DNA of 12,983 nucleotides from CAZPYT01 sp964590955 (GCA_964590955.1 CAZPYT010000026.1:1-12983), one strand, 5' to 3'; numbered from the stretch's first letter, positions 1 to 6,206 are shown. Made by a program: numbers and translations. Notes: a model not told the origin generated them from the sequence alone.

Positions 1-1450
1 TAATTACAGCAAAACCCTCAAGATTTATTAGTATTTTTTTCCACCATGGCCATTCTTTTGGTTTTGGCGGAGTCAGCTTGGCACGATAGTATGTTGGTGG
101 AATTAGAAAAATAAGAGTAAAAGTTAAAATCCAGCTCATCGTATCGGGCAAACTATAAGCAAAGCTGCTTTGTTTTACTGCCGGATTAGCCAGTGTTAAT
201 AATGCAAAACCAAAAGTGATCAGGTATACAATATTAAATATTATGATTCTTGTTTTAAGGTGGTCATACGTCCATAGAATTTTTTTACTCAAAGGAATTT
301 TTTTATTTTTAAAAAATATTTTATATGATACCGGTACTTCTAAAACACCCCACCCCCAACGAAGCAGTTGTTTATAAAGACTTTTATGTGTATTTAAAAA
401 CCCGGTGCCCTCAACAGCATCAGCTGAGTAGGGTATGTAGTGCGCTGCCAGTTTAAAATCACCATCACGAACATAAAACGCACGCCAAAAAAACAGAGTA
501 TCATCCTGACCCAAGTGGACATCCCAAAAATCTGCATCAATTAACGTTTGTAGAGAGCTTGAATAAGCGGCGAAAGTATCTTTTGTAAGAGAACTCAATC
601 CCCAAGGAATGCTTTTACTCGACAAAGTGCCTAAAGTTACAAAATTTGCTTCAATTCTGGGCATAGAAGGAACACGCCAATGATTGTTGTTAAATAGGGG
701 CACAGAAGATTGATAAAAATGGTTATCGCGTTTATCCGTAGTAAGATATAGGTGTGCTAATCTTGCTAAATATTGTTCGTTTGGAATATGGTCTGCATCA
801 AATGATGAAAAAATATAATTTCTTACGTTTTCACCATGAGATTTTAAATAATTTATTGCATTACGAGCACCCCAAGTTCTATTTGCACCACCAATACCTT
901 TTGCCTCACCGGGAATACCTGCAGGGTGAACATAAATTAATATGTGGTCAAATTTTTCTCTGTGAGAATTAACAATTTTATGCAAGTTTTCTTTTGTTTG
1001 TTTTGCAGGCTTTTCTTCAAGCGTAAAAACAAGAGTAATTTTATCTTTAGGATAGGTTTGATTAAGTATTGAGTTGAAAGTATCTATAAGCACTCCGTAA
1101 GGCTCATTTACAACCGGTATTAAAATAAAATGTTTTAGGGCTTCGAGATTTTCCGGTAGAGTTTTTTTGTCGGGTAAGACTGAAAAATCAAGTTCTGTAC
1201 ATCGCTTATACCAGTCTTCTGCCAATTCTTTCTTATACTTTGGATAACCAACAACCAAACCTAATGTATTCATAATTGCCAAATAAGACCAGTATATTGT
1301 AAGAAAAGTTAAAAAATAAACCACTGCGCGAGGATAAATTAAACCCAACCAGATGGGGGACAACAAAGTAGTCCACATCAGCATGCCCGGTAAAATTTCA
1401 AATATACGCGTTATTAACTTGTCATTTTTATCCAAAGTTATAGTACTCAT
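1..1450 (-). CDS. Membrane glycosyltransferase, family 2 (cellulose synthase-like), 3' end beyond window
   Basis: A continuous frame of 483 codons starts at ATG 1450-1448 and is still open at the left edge, so the protein is C-terminally incomplete. Two membrane segments (about residues 20-38 and 42-62) precede a GT-A catalytic domain that begins at FILIPVVNEP (108-117). The metal-binding DAD (218-220), a QDD acid motif (315-317) and QLLRW (361-365, the QxxRW signature of processive GT2 enzymes) are visible. Two more membrane segments follow (about 402-421 and 436-452). By family knowledge it uses a nucleotide sugar to extend or attach a glycan at the cytoplasmic membrane; the sugar and acceptor are unknown. 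The usual first Asp of the nucleotide site is not obvious: the strand reads LVFTLEEK. The start overlaps the tatD stop as ATGA, so translation is probably coupled. Family confidence is high; the polymer made is unknown. Confidence 0.88.
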   Translation of the reverse strand, partial: MSTITLDKNDKLITRIFEILPGMLMWTTLLSPIWLGLIYPRAVVYFLTFLTIYWSYLAIMNTLGLVVGYPKYKKELAEDWYKRCTELDFSVLPDKKTLPENLEALKHFILIPVVNEPYGVLIDTFNSILNQTYPKDKITLVFTLEEKPAKQTKENLHKIVNSHREKFDHILIYVHPAGIPGEAKGIGGANRTWGARNAINYLKSHGENVRNYIFSSFDADHIPNEQYLARLAHLYLTTDKRDNHFYQSSVPLFNNNHWRVPSMPRIEANFVTLGTLSSKSIPWGLSSLTKDTFAAYSSSLQTLIDADFWDVHLGQDDTLFFWRAFYVRDGDFKLAAHYIPYSADAVEGTGFLNTHKSLYKQLLRWGWGVLEVPVSYKIFFKNKKIPLSKKILWTYDHLKTRIIIFNIVYLITFGFALLTLANPAVKQSSFAYSLPDTMSWILTFTLIFLIPPTYYRAKLTPPKPKEWPWWKKILINLEGFAVI

Positions 1451-2235
1451 GTTGGTAAGTTGAAAAGCCTGCACGTATTATCGTAGGTCTGATGGGCAAC
1501 TTCAGAAAACGAAGATTTTCTGATCTGAGCAATCTTTTCGGCTGTAATTTTAACATATTTAGGATAATTAGTTTTGCCGCGATGACTTTGTGGTGGTAAA
1601 TAAGGTGAATCTGTTTCTACTAAAAAGCGATCTTGCGGAACCTTTTCTACAACATCAAGTAAATCTTTTGATACAGACGGATAGGTTATCATTCCCGCAA
1701 AAGATAAATAGAAACCCAGATCCAAAATCTTTTGCGCAAAATCCCAATTAGAAGAAAAACAATGAATAACGCCTTTTAGTCCTGTGTTCTTGTATTTCTC
1801 TAAAGTACGGAGAATTTCGTCGTCGCCATTTCTGTTGTGTATTACCAACGGCAGGTCATATCCTAAAGCCAAACCTATTTGCAGTTTGAATAGTTCTAGC
1901 TGATCCGGCAGTTTGCGGTTTGATTCATAATCAGTTTTATCTATGCCGCATTCACCTATTCCAACAATTTTATTTTTATGATGATCAAGTAAATTTTTTA
2001 GATCCTCATATATTACAGACAAAGAAGTGGATTGATTTTCGTGAGGATATACGCCAATCGTACAAAAGACAACGGCATGCTGTTTGGTCGTTTCAATGGT
2101 AAGCAAAGATTCTTCCAGTGACGTACCAATAGCAATAAACTTAGCTACTTCCTCTTTTAAAGCCTCATCAATAAGGGACGCAACAGAGATATCATATTTT
2201 TCATGTGGAATGTGACAATGAGAATCAATTAACAT
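1447..2235 (-). CDS. tatD: TatD family metal-dependent hydrolase (DNase)
   Basis: The protein has 262 residues, the normal length for TatD. The metal-site residues of this TIM-barrel amidohydrolase family are all present: DSHCH at 4-8 (H6 and H8), E95 in GIGECGID, H133 in VIHNR, H158 in GVIHCFSS and D209 in ETDSPYLPP. Members are metal-dependent deoxyribonucleases linked to DNA repair or turnover; the substrate here cannot be read from sequence. ATG 2235 is chosen because MLIDSHCH begins as the family does and a -10-like TAAAAT ends exactly 6 nt upstream. No Shine-Dalgarno is visible. The TGA stop overlaps the ATG of the downstream glycosyltransferase, so the two probably form an operon, although no functional link between them is obvious. 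Confidence 0.93.
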   Translation of the reverse strand: MLIDSHCHIPHEKYDISVASLIDEALKEEVAKFIAIGTSLEESLLTIETTKQHAVVFCTIGVYPHENQSTSLSVIYEDLKNLLDHHKNKIVGIGECGIDKTDYESNRKLPDQLELFKLQIGLALGYDLPLVIHNRNGDDEILRTLEKYKNTGLKGVIHCFSSNWDFAQKILDLGFYLSFAGMITYPSVSKDLLDVVEKVPQDRFLVETDSPYLPPQSHRGKTNYPKYVKITAEKIAQIRKSSFSEVAHQTYDNTCRLFNLPT

Positions 2236-2241
2236 TTGTTA

Positions 2242-2268
2242 ATTTTATCAGTAGTTACGAGTATTCAA
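2242..2268 (-). promoter_or_regulatory. Putative promoter of tatD, leaderless type
   Basis: On the minus strand a TTGAAT-like -35 (2268-2263) is followed after 15 nt by TAAAAT (2247-2242), then 6 nt, then ATG. The spacer is short for a sigma-70-type promoter, so the -35 is uncertain. The -10 to ATG distance matches several other genes here and would put the transcript start at or next to the A of ATG. Confidence 0.45.
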
Positions 2269-2278
2269 GTAATCTAGG

Positions 2279-2309
2279 TTGCTATAGGATCGTAAATATG
2301 CTGTAAAAT
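2279..2309 (+). promoter_or_regulatory. Possible promoter of the 101-residue membrane protein gene
   Basis: TTGCTA (2279-2284) and TAAAAT (2304-2309) resemble -35 and -10 boxes, but the 19-nt spacer is long. A start near 2316 would give a 5' leader of about 26 nt containing the strong ribosome binding site. The call rests on pattern only. Confidence 0.3.
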
Positions 2310-2326
2310 TGCCCAATAAACCTTTT

Positions 2327-2334
2327 GGAAGGAG
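2327..2334 (+). promoter_or_regulatory. Strong Shine-Dalgarno that sets the start at 2342
   Basis: GGAAGGAG lies 7 nt before ATG 2342. It selects this ATG over the in-frame TTG at 2309, which would place the site inside the coding region. Most larger genes in this window lack such a site. Confidence 0.85.
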
Positions 2335-2341
2335 ATTAGTT

Positions 2342-2647
2342 ATGGATAAGAGAAAGTGGTTGATTACCGCGTTGTTTTCTTTGATACTGATTGCCTGGTG
2401 CATAGATCATAGCTACCAAGGTGCACGTACGCAGGCTGCATACCAGATCGGTTTTTCTGAAGGGCAAATATATGAAGCCAAACGATCTGCATGCACCCAC
2501 ATCGAAGGTATAAGTGCTATTAGAGCACTCGCTTATTATGAATTTGTTGGGCAAAAGGGATTTTCTGTTTACGAATATGGCTCGGACAAAGTTCAAATAT
2601 CTCTTTGGGATATGCTTACAAAAAGAAAATTTAAAATGTGTGGATAA
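2342..2647 (+). CDS. Small membrane-anchored protein of unknown function (101 residues)
   Basis: I do not recognise a family. A short basic N-terminus (MDKRKW) is followed by one hydrophobic segment at about residues 7-23, then a mostly polar, probably extracytoplasmic domain of about 75 residues with two cysteines (C46 and the penultimate C100). The hydrophobic segment could be an uncleaved anchor; no clear signal peptidase site stands out. The start is fixed by GGAAGGAG at 7 nt spacing, and a good intrinsic terminator follows within 15 nt, so this is a single-gene transcription unit between divergent tatD and convergent metG. The minus strand is also open across this gene, but signals there are absent while the plus strand has both ribosome binding site and terminator. 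The coding sequence looks more GC-rich than its neighbours, so recent acquisition is possible but unproven. Confidence 0.75.
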   Translation: MDKRKWLITALFSLILIAWCIDHSYQGARTQAAYQIGFSEGQIYEAKRSACTHIEGISAIRALAYYEFVGQKGFSVYEYGSDKVQISLWDMLTKRKFKMCG

Positions 2648-2659
2648 CCGGCTCATGAG

Positions 2660-2699
2660 CTTCCTCCATGATTTAAAAAAATCTGGGGGAAGTTTTTTT
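2660..2699 (+). terminator. Intrinsic terminator after the 101-residue protein gene
   Basis: CTTCCTCC (2660-2667) pairs with GGGGGAAG (2685-2692) with one G-U pair. Inside, GATTT (2670-2674) pairs with AAATC (2679-2683) around an AAAA loop. Seven T residues (2693-2699) follow directly. The T-run is on the plus side only, so it does not serve metG, which ends at 2722 on the other strand. Confidence 0.88.
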
Positions 2700-2721
2700 C
2701 CTCAATACTTTTTATCAGTTC

Positions 2722-4149
2722 TCATCCAATTTTCGGAAACAACCCCTCTGGCTTTTTTATATTTTCACTAGAAAAAATACCGGCTATTTTCTCTGACATA
2801 TTGGGCATAACAGGATGCAAAAGAATAGCTAGTTTTTTAAGTTCAGTGATTTCATAATCCAATACTTTATATAATTCATCTTTATTAGTGATCGACCAGG
2901 GAGTATTTTCATTTATATTCTTATCTAGTGCTGCGAGTCTTTGCCATATGTTTTTTATTACAATATCTATTCTAAATTCAGCAATAGGACTGTATATATT
3001 AGCCTGATCCTCTATGGCAATCTCCGCATTATTTCCACATGAATAACCGGATTTTTCGGCTAGTGCCGCTAACCTATTAACCGTGTTACCTAATCCATTA
3101 GCCAATTCTCCGGTATAAACTTCTTCCAATTGTTTAGTTGAAATATCAGAATCCTCTACAACCGGACCTTGTTTTAATAAGTAATAACGGACAGCATCAA
3201 CGCCGTATTTATCTACCAGCTCAGTAGGACGGATAACGTTACCCAAAGATTTGCTGATTTTCTGACCATCAAGATTAATAAACCCATGCACATACACTTT
3301 GTCGGGTGTTCTATACCCTGCGCTTTTTAACATAGCCGGCCATAAAAGGGTGTGCCATCGTGCAATATCTTTTCCTACAAAATGCACAATTTCAGTGTCT
3401 TCGTCCCAAAATCCTTTTGTCAAACCTTCAGTGAGGTAATTAATCAGGGCATCAAACCAAACATAAATCACCTGTTCCGGGTCATTTGGTGTAGTAAATC
3501 CCCACGAAACTTTGTATTTCGGGCGTGATACGGTTATGTCTTTTAAACCTTTATCCAAAAATGCGAGCATTTCCAGTTTTTTTCCTTCCGGACGAATATC
3601 AAGCTGACCTGAAGTAATCAATTCTTTCAAAAAACTTTCGTATTTTGACCATCTAAAAAAATAGTTTTCTTCGTCAAGTTCTTGGATCTGTCTGGTTTTG
3701 TGATTTGGACATTGCCTGTTTTCATCTAATTCAGATATGGTTTTGTGGGATTCACACCCTTCGCAGTAATAGCCCTTATATGAGCCTTTGTAGATATCAC
3801 CGTTCTCTAAAGATTTAGTAAAAAATTCCAGCGCAAATTTTTTATGGTCTTCGTCGGTTGTTCTGATAAATCTATCGTACGAAATATTAAGCGCATCAAT
3901 TTGTTCTTTGTCTTTAGCGGAAATTTCAGTAACGTGCTCAAGGGGTGTTATCCCTCTTTTCTCTGCTGCTTTTTCATTAGTAGTACCGTGCTCATCCGTA
4001 CCGGTTGTAAAGTGCACGTTTTCGGCACCGCGTTTTATGCGCTCGTAGCGGGCAATACAATCCGCCAAAATTTTTTCGTAAGCATGACCTACGTGAATTA
4101 CATCATTCGTGTAGTCAATTGCTGTTGTTATAAATATTTTCTTCTTCAT
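2722..4149 (-). CDS. metG: Methionyl-tRNA synthetase, short form
   Basis: This class I synthetase charges tRNA-Met with methionine in the cytoplasm. The HIGH motif is HVGH (19-22), the KMSKS motif is KISKS (297-301), and the YVWFDALINYL segment (229-239) typical of MetG is present. The zinc knuckle in the connective domain reads CEGC (129-132) and CPNH (147-150), with His replacing a usual Cys. At 475 residues it ends after the anticodon-binding helical domain and lacks the C-terminal OB-fold tRNA-binding domain found in many homologues of about 650-680 residues. ATG 4149 lies 6 nt after the T-run of an intrinsic terminator (TTTTTT at 4160-4155). It has no Shine-Dalgarno and no room for a promoter of its own, so expression probably depends on readthrough of the attenuator described at 4150-4281. 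The gene upstream on this strand is a membrane protein of unknown role. Confidence 0.97.
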   Translation of the reverse strand: MKKKIFITTAIDYTNDVIHVGHAYEKILADCIARYERIKRGAENVHFTTGTDEHGTTNEKAAEKRGITPLEHVTEISAKDKEQIDALNISYDRFIRTTDEDHKKFALEFFTKSLENGDIYKGSYKGYYCEGCESHKTISELDENRQCPNHKTRQIQELDEENYFFRWSKYESFLKELITSGQLDIRPEGKKLEMLAFLDKGLKDITVSRPKYKVSWGFTTPNDPEQVIYVWFDALINYLTEGLTKGFWDEDTEIVHFVGKDIARWHTLLWPAMLKSAGYRTPDKVYVHGFINLDGQKISKSLGNVIRPTELVDKYGVDAVRYYLLKQGPVVEDSDISTKQLEEVYTGELANGLGNTVNRLAALAEKSGYSCGNNAEIAIEDQANIYSPIAEFRIDIVIKNIWQRLAALDKNINENTPWSITNKDELYKVLDYEITELKKLAILLHPVMPNMSEKIAGIFSSENIKKPEGLFPKIG

Positions 4150-4154
4150 AATTT

Positions 4155-4182
4155 AAAAAAGCCCTCTTGTGGAGGGTGCTTT
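4155..4182 (-). terminator. Intrinsic terminator directly before metG (attenuator terminator)
   Basis: On the minus strand CCCTC (4176-4172) pairs with GAGGG (4166-4162) around CACAA. AAAG (4182-4179) can extend the stem with CTTT (4161-4158) across a CA bulge. The U-run is TTTTTT (4160-4155), and the metG ATG begins at 4149. Being so close to the start codon, it must be read through for metG to be expressed. Confidence 0.85.
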
Positions 4183-4254
4183 AATTTTGTAACACAAATC
4201 AAACACACCCTATAAATGCATAGGCATCATCGTAGCCACGGATAATGTGTTTAA
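4174..4254 (-). promoter_or_regulatory. Predicted alternative pairings of the metG attenuator (segments 1:2 and 2:3)
   Basis: Three pairings compete on the minus strand. Segment 1, AAACACA (4252-4246, inside the leader ORF), is the exact complement of segment 2, TGTGTTT (4207-4201), and U-A and G-U pairs can extend it. Segment 2 can instead form an antiterminator: GGGTG (4210-4206) with CACCC (4178-4174), TTT (4203-4201) with AAA (4182-4180), and a small inner hairpin TTTGT (4198-4194) with ACAAA (4190-4186). CACCC shares CCC (4176-4174) with the terminator's CCCTC arm, so antiterminator and terminator exclude each other. The layout matches classical leader-peptide attenuation. Pairing was found by eye and no energies were computed. 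Confidence 0.72.
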
Positions 4255-4269
4255 CTTGTTTCCGCTCAT
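4210..4269 (-). CDS. Methionine-rich leader peptide of metG (19 codons)
   Basis: ATG 4269 opens a short frame reading MSGNKLNTLSVATMMPMHL, ending at TAG 4212-4210. Codons 14, 15 and 17 are Met, so three of the last six residues are the substrate of the synthetase encoded downstream. A ribosome halted at Met codons 4230-4219 for lack of charged tRNA-Met would cover upstream segment 1 but leave 4210-4201 free for the antiterminator. A ribosome reaching the stop codon would cover 4210-4201 and favour the terminator. No Shine-Dalgarno is present; a -10-like TATATT ends exactly 6 nt before the ATG, so translation would be leaderless. Too short for homology; the call rests on position, Met clustering and the RNA structures. 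Confidence 0.72.
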   Translation of the reverse strand: MSGNKLNTLSVATMMPMHL

Positions 4270-4275
4270 ATGTGT

Positions 4276-4281
4276 AATATA
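4276..4281 (-). promoter_or_regulatory. Putative -10 box of the metG leader transcript
   Basis: TATATT (4281-4276) is followed by 6 nt and the leader ATG at 4269. No convincing -35 is seen near 4299-4304. The stop of the upstream membrane protein gene is at 4314-4312, so a promoter fits in this gap; readthrough from that gene could also feed the leader. Confidence 0.45.
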
Positions 4282-4311
4282 ACGCAGTCAGTCTTTTTTA
4301 GCTACTATTAT

Positions 4312-4674
4312 TCATCCCCGTGGTTTTAGCTGCATGTATAAGAGAACATAAAATAGTCCGAATAAAATAAGGTTCAGCGGTGTATCCAACTCGAAAATCT
4401 TCAAAACAACCACAAACACAATACCTGCGGCAAAAAACAACGACCAGCGTAAACTTTTTCGGTATAAAAATCTTAAATTAGTAAAAGTAGGAGCTTTATA
4501 ATGAAAATAGAAATAAATTGGGATTGAAAACGTCAATGTCAGAGAAAGTATCAGCAAAACATTAAACAGCACGATTCTGAAGTAAGAATCAGGGGGAATA
4601 TGCGTTATAAAGCGATAAAAGGATAACCAGGCTACACCGCTTATGACAAATATAGTGTACATAAACTTAGGCAT
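4312..4674 (-). CDS. Small polytopic membrane protein of unknown function (120 residues)
   Basis: I do not recognise a family. The protein is almost entirely hydrophobic, with about four predicted membrane segments (near residues 5-20, 31-55, 74-92 and 97-115) and short basic loops such as RFLYRKSLRW (68-77). No catalytic motif is visible. ATG 4674 is supported by TATTAT (4686-4681) placed 6 nt upstream, with no Shine-Dalgarno. It diverges from rmuC with 37 bp between start codons. It ends 42 nt before the metG leader ORF on the same strand, so its mRNA could run into the metG attenuator, which would act as its terminator. Coding nature is supported by the start signal and by filling the gap between genes. 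Confidence 0.72.
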   Translation of the reverse strand: MPKFMYTIFVISGVAWLSFYRFITHIPPDSYFRIVLFNVLLILSLTLTFSIPIYFYFHYKAPTFTNLRFLYRKSLRWSLFFAAGIVFVVVLKIFELDTPLNLILFGLFYVLLYMQLKPRG

Positions 4675-4676
4675 AT

Positions 4677-4705
4677 TTAAATAATATCAAACTATCTGTT
4701 AAAAT
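4677..4705 (+). promoter_or_regulatory. Putative promoter of rmuC, leaderless type
   Basis: A weak TTAAAT (4677-4682) and TAAAAT (4700-4705) are 17 nt apart. The -10 ends 6 nt before ATG 4712, which would put the transcript start at the ATG. No Shine-Dalgarno is present. Confidence 0.48.
4681..4686 (-). promoter_or_regulatory. Putative -10 box for the 120-residue membrane protein gene
   Basis: TATTAT (4686-4681) stands 6 nt before ATG 4674. No recognisable -35 was found. It lies inside the region used by the divergent rmuC promoter, so the two start sites probably compete or overlap. Confidence 0.42.
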
Positions 4706-4711
4706 TTCTGC

Positions 4712-5788
4712 ATGATATCTTTTCAAACATTACTAATCATAGTTTTTCTGGTAGTAGGCGCAGTTGGAATTTTAATTTACTTTTTTTCATCACAAATAAA
4801 AAATTTAAAGCAAGAAATAAAAGGCGGCGATGAAAACAACGTCTTGATGGAGTGGCTTAAGGAAATGAAAGGCTCGGTTGATAAAAATTCTGAGGTAATA
4901 GAAAAGAACTTAAAAGATCACAACAAATCTTTGAACGAACAACTTGAAGCGCAAAGAAAAGCCGTTGCGGATCAAACAAAAGTGATCTGGGATCGACTGG
5001 AAAATTCTTCTAAAATCATCAGCCAAGTACATAAAGAGTTGGGCGGAATAAGTGAATTCGGCAAAGACATGAAAGATTTGAGCAATATTTTAAAATCTCC
5101 GAAATTACGCGGAGGATTAGGCGAACAGTTCTTGTATGAAATTTTAGAAAATTCACTTCCAAAAGAACTTTTTAAAACACAATATAAATTTAAAGACGGC
5201 AGCGTTTGCGATGCGATTGTAAAAACTGACAAGGGTTTGATTGCAATCGACTCGAAATTTCCGATGGAAAATTTTAAAGAAATGGCAACACGAGAAACCC
5301 AGGAAGAACGCGCACAGTACAAAAAAGTTTTTATACGGGATGTCAAAAAAAGAATTGATGAAATTTCTTCAAAATATATTTTACCTGACGAAGGAACCAC
5401 AGATTTTGCCGTAATGTATGTTCCTTCTGAAAATGTTTACTACGAACTGATCGTTAACACCGCAGAAATCGAAGAATACTCAAGAGCTAAAAAAGTATTT
5501 ATCACTTCACCAAATACGCTAAATTACCAAATGCGCGCAATATTGATAGCCTATCAGCAAAATGAACTGCAAAAACACGCGGGAGAAATATTGAAGTCTT
5601 TATCAGGAATCAAAACCGAAGCCGAAAAATTTAACGAAGAACTTGATGTACTTGGAAGACATGTAACACACACGTACAAAACGATGGATACAATAAAAAT
5701 AAAGTTTTCTAAATTGTTCGGAAAAATTGAAAACGCTCAAGCTTTGGGGGCCCCTGAGGAACCGGTACAAAAAAAGTTGTTGGAATAA
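4712..5788 (+). CDS. rmuC: RmuC-family protein (DNA recombination limiting, predicted nuclease fold)
   Basis: One N-terminal membrane helix (about residues 5-25) anchors a long Lys/Glu-rich coiled-coil segment (about 28-110). The RmuC core follows, with LRGGLGEQFLYEIL (132-145), D167 and IDSKFP (179-184). D167 and D180-x-K182 resemble a PD-(D/E)XK-type active site. In Escherichia coli, rmuC loss raises inversions at repeated sequences; the biochemical reaction is not firmly established. The 358-residue length is somewhat short for the family but all core blocks appear intact. The start is set by the -10 box 6 nt upstream. After the stop (TAA 5786-5788) comes a hairpin-rich spacer without a good plus-strand T-run, so its termination point is unclear. 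Confidence 0.92.
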   Translation: MISFQTLLIIVFLVVGAVGILIYFFSSQIKNLKQEIKGGDENNVLMEWLKEMKGSVDKNSEVIEKNLKDHNKSLNEQLEAQRKAVADQTKVIWDRLENSSKIISQVHKELGGISEFGKDMKDLSNILKSPKLRGGLGEQFLYEILENSLPKELFKTQYKFKDGSVCDAIVKTDKGLIAIDSKFPMENFKEMATRETQEERAQYKKVFIRDVKKRIDEISSKYILPDEGTTDFAVMYVPSENVYYELIVNTAEIEEYSRAKKVFITSPNTLNYQMRAILIAYQQNELQKHAGEILKSLSGIKTEAEKFNEELDVLGRHVTHTYKTMDTIKIKFSKLFGKIENAQALGAPEEPVQKKLLE

Positions 5789-5796
5789 AAATCAAC

Positions 5797-5861
5797 GACT
5801 GCGCACTAAAGTGTGCAGTCTGCTGTTTGATCTTGCTGTTTGTAGCTTCCGCTACGCTACA
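5797..5861. repeat. Cluster of hairpins and a 9-bp direct repeat after rmuC
   Basis: GACTGCGCAC (5797-5806) and GTGTGCAGTC (5811-5820) form a 10-bp stem, one pair being G-U, around TAAA. TGCTGTTTG occurs twice (5821-5829 and 5834-5842, period 13). TGTAGC (5841-5846) pairs with GCTACA (5856-5861). No T-run follows on the plus strand. The role could be weak termination of rmuC, mRNA 3'-end protection or an untranslated RNA; none is proven. Confidence 0.55.
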
Positions 5862-5913
5862 GGCACGAATCCATCTCTGTGTTAAAACACAAAGTCTTAT
5901 TCTTTGATCAAAT

Positions 5914-5953
5914 AAAAAAAGACCCTTGAATCTGAGTAAACTCAAAGGTCTTT
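5914..5953 (-). terminator. Intrinsic terminator of the small membrane-protein operon
   Basis: AAAGACC (5918-5924) pairs with GGTCTTT (5947-5953), extended by TTGA/TCAA inside the stem. Read on the minus strand the hairpin is followed by a run of seven T (complement of 5914-5920) directly after the stop of the gene ending at 5960. On the plus strand only TTTGTT follows, so it may also weakly end rmuC transcripts. Confidence 0.85.
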
Positions 5954-5959
5954 GTTGCG

Positions 5960-6193
5960 TTAACTTGTCCACTTTTTTCTCGAAGCTATTACAAGAAAAA
6001 TGAATATTATGACCAAACCCGCCCCCACGACATAAATAGGCTCCCTGTATAAGTGGAAAAGCCTACTAGCAAATGCTTCAGGTATAAACAGAATTTGCCA
6101 CCCAACGACGCATAAACTTACTGAAACTGCGCTTAGGCTAATGACTAGACATAGCCACTGGACATCAGTATTACTGTTTTTATTTTTTGGCAT
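5960..6193 (-). CDS. Small two-helix membrane protein, second gene of pair (77 residues)
   Basis: The family is not recognised. A polar N-terminus (MPKNKNSNTD) leads into two hydrophobic segments (about residues 13-34 and 52-70) with a loop containing acidic and basic residues, and a basic C-terminus RKKW. ATG 6193 is fixed by AAGGAG (6206-6201) at 7 nt spacing. The gene starts 12 nt after the stop of the similar gene at 6206-6415, and a strong minus-strand terminator follows its own stop, so the two form a compact operon. Similar size, two-helix layout and a Glu-Ile or Glu-Pro-Ile just before the second helix hint at distant paralogy between the two. Holin-like or membrane-stress roles are conceivable but nothing in the sequence shows them. 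Confidence 0.68.
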   Translation of the reverse strand: MPKNKNSNTDVQWLCLVISLSAVSVSLCVVGWQILFIPEAFASRLFHLYREPIYVVGAGLVIIFIFLVIASRKKWTS

Positions 6194-6200
6194 CGGGAAT

Positions 6201-6206
6201 CTCCTT
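6201..6206 (-). promoter_or_regulatory. Shine-Dalgarno of the 77-residue protein, overlapping the previous stop
   Basis: AAGGAG (minus 6206-6201) lies 7 nt before ATG 6193. Its first A is the last base of the preceding gene's TGA (6208-6206), so translation of the two genes is likely coupled. Confidence 0.82.

Noticed and set aside
754..972. Plus-strand 72-codon frame inside the glycosyltransferase
   Set aside because: It lies fully within the open minus frame with intact GT2 motifs, so it is a shadow frame.
2336..2656. Minus-strand open frame of 106 codons opposite the 101-residue gene
   Set aside because: The plus strand has a Shine-Dalgarno at proper spacing and a terminator with its T-run on that side; the minus frame has neither and shows no recognisable protein features.
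4150..4275. T-box riboswitch upstream of metG
   Set aside because: AGGGTG at 4211-4206 (minus) recalls the start of the T-box, but the TGGNACCGCG core is absent and the leader is too short for Stem I with a specifier loop. The Met-rich ORF explains the terminator better.
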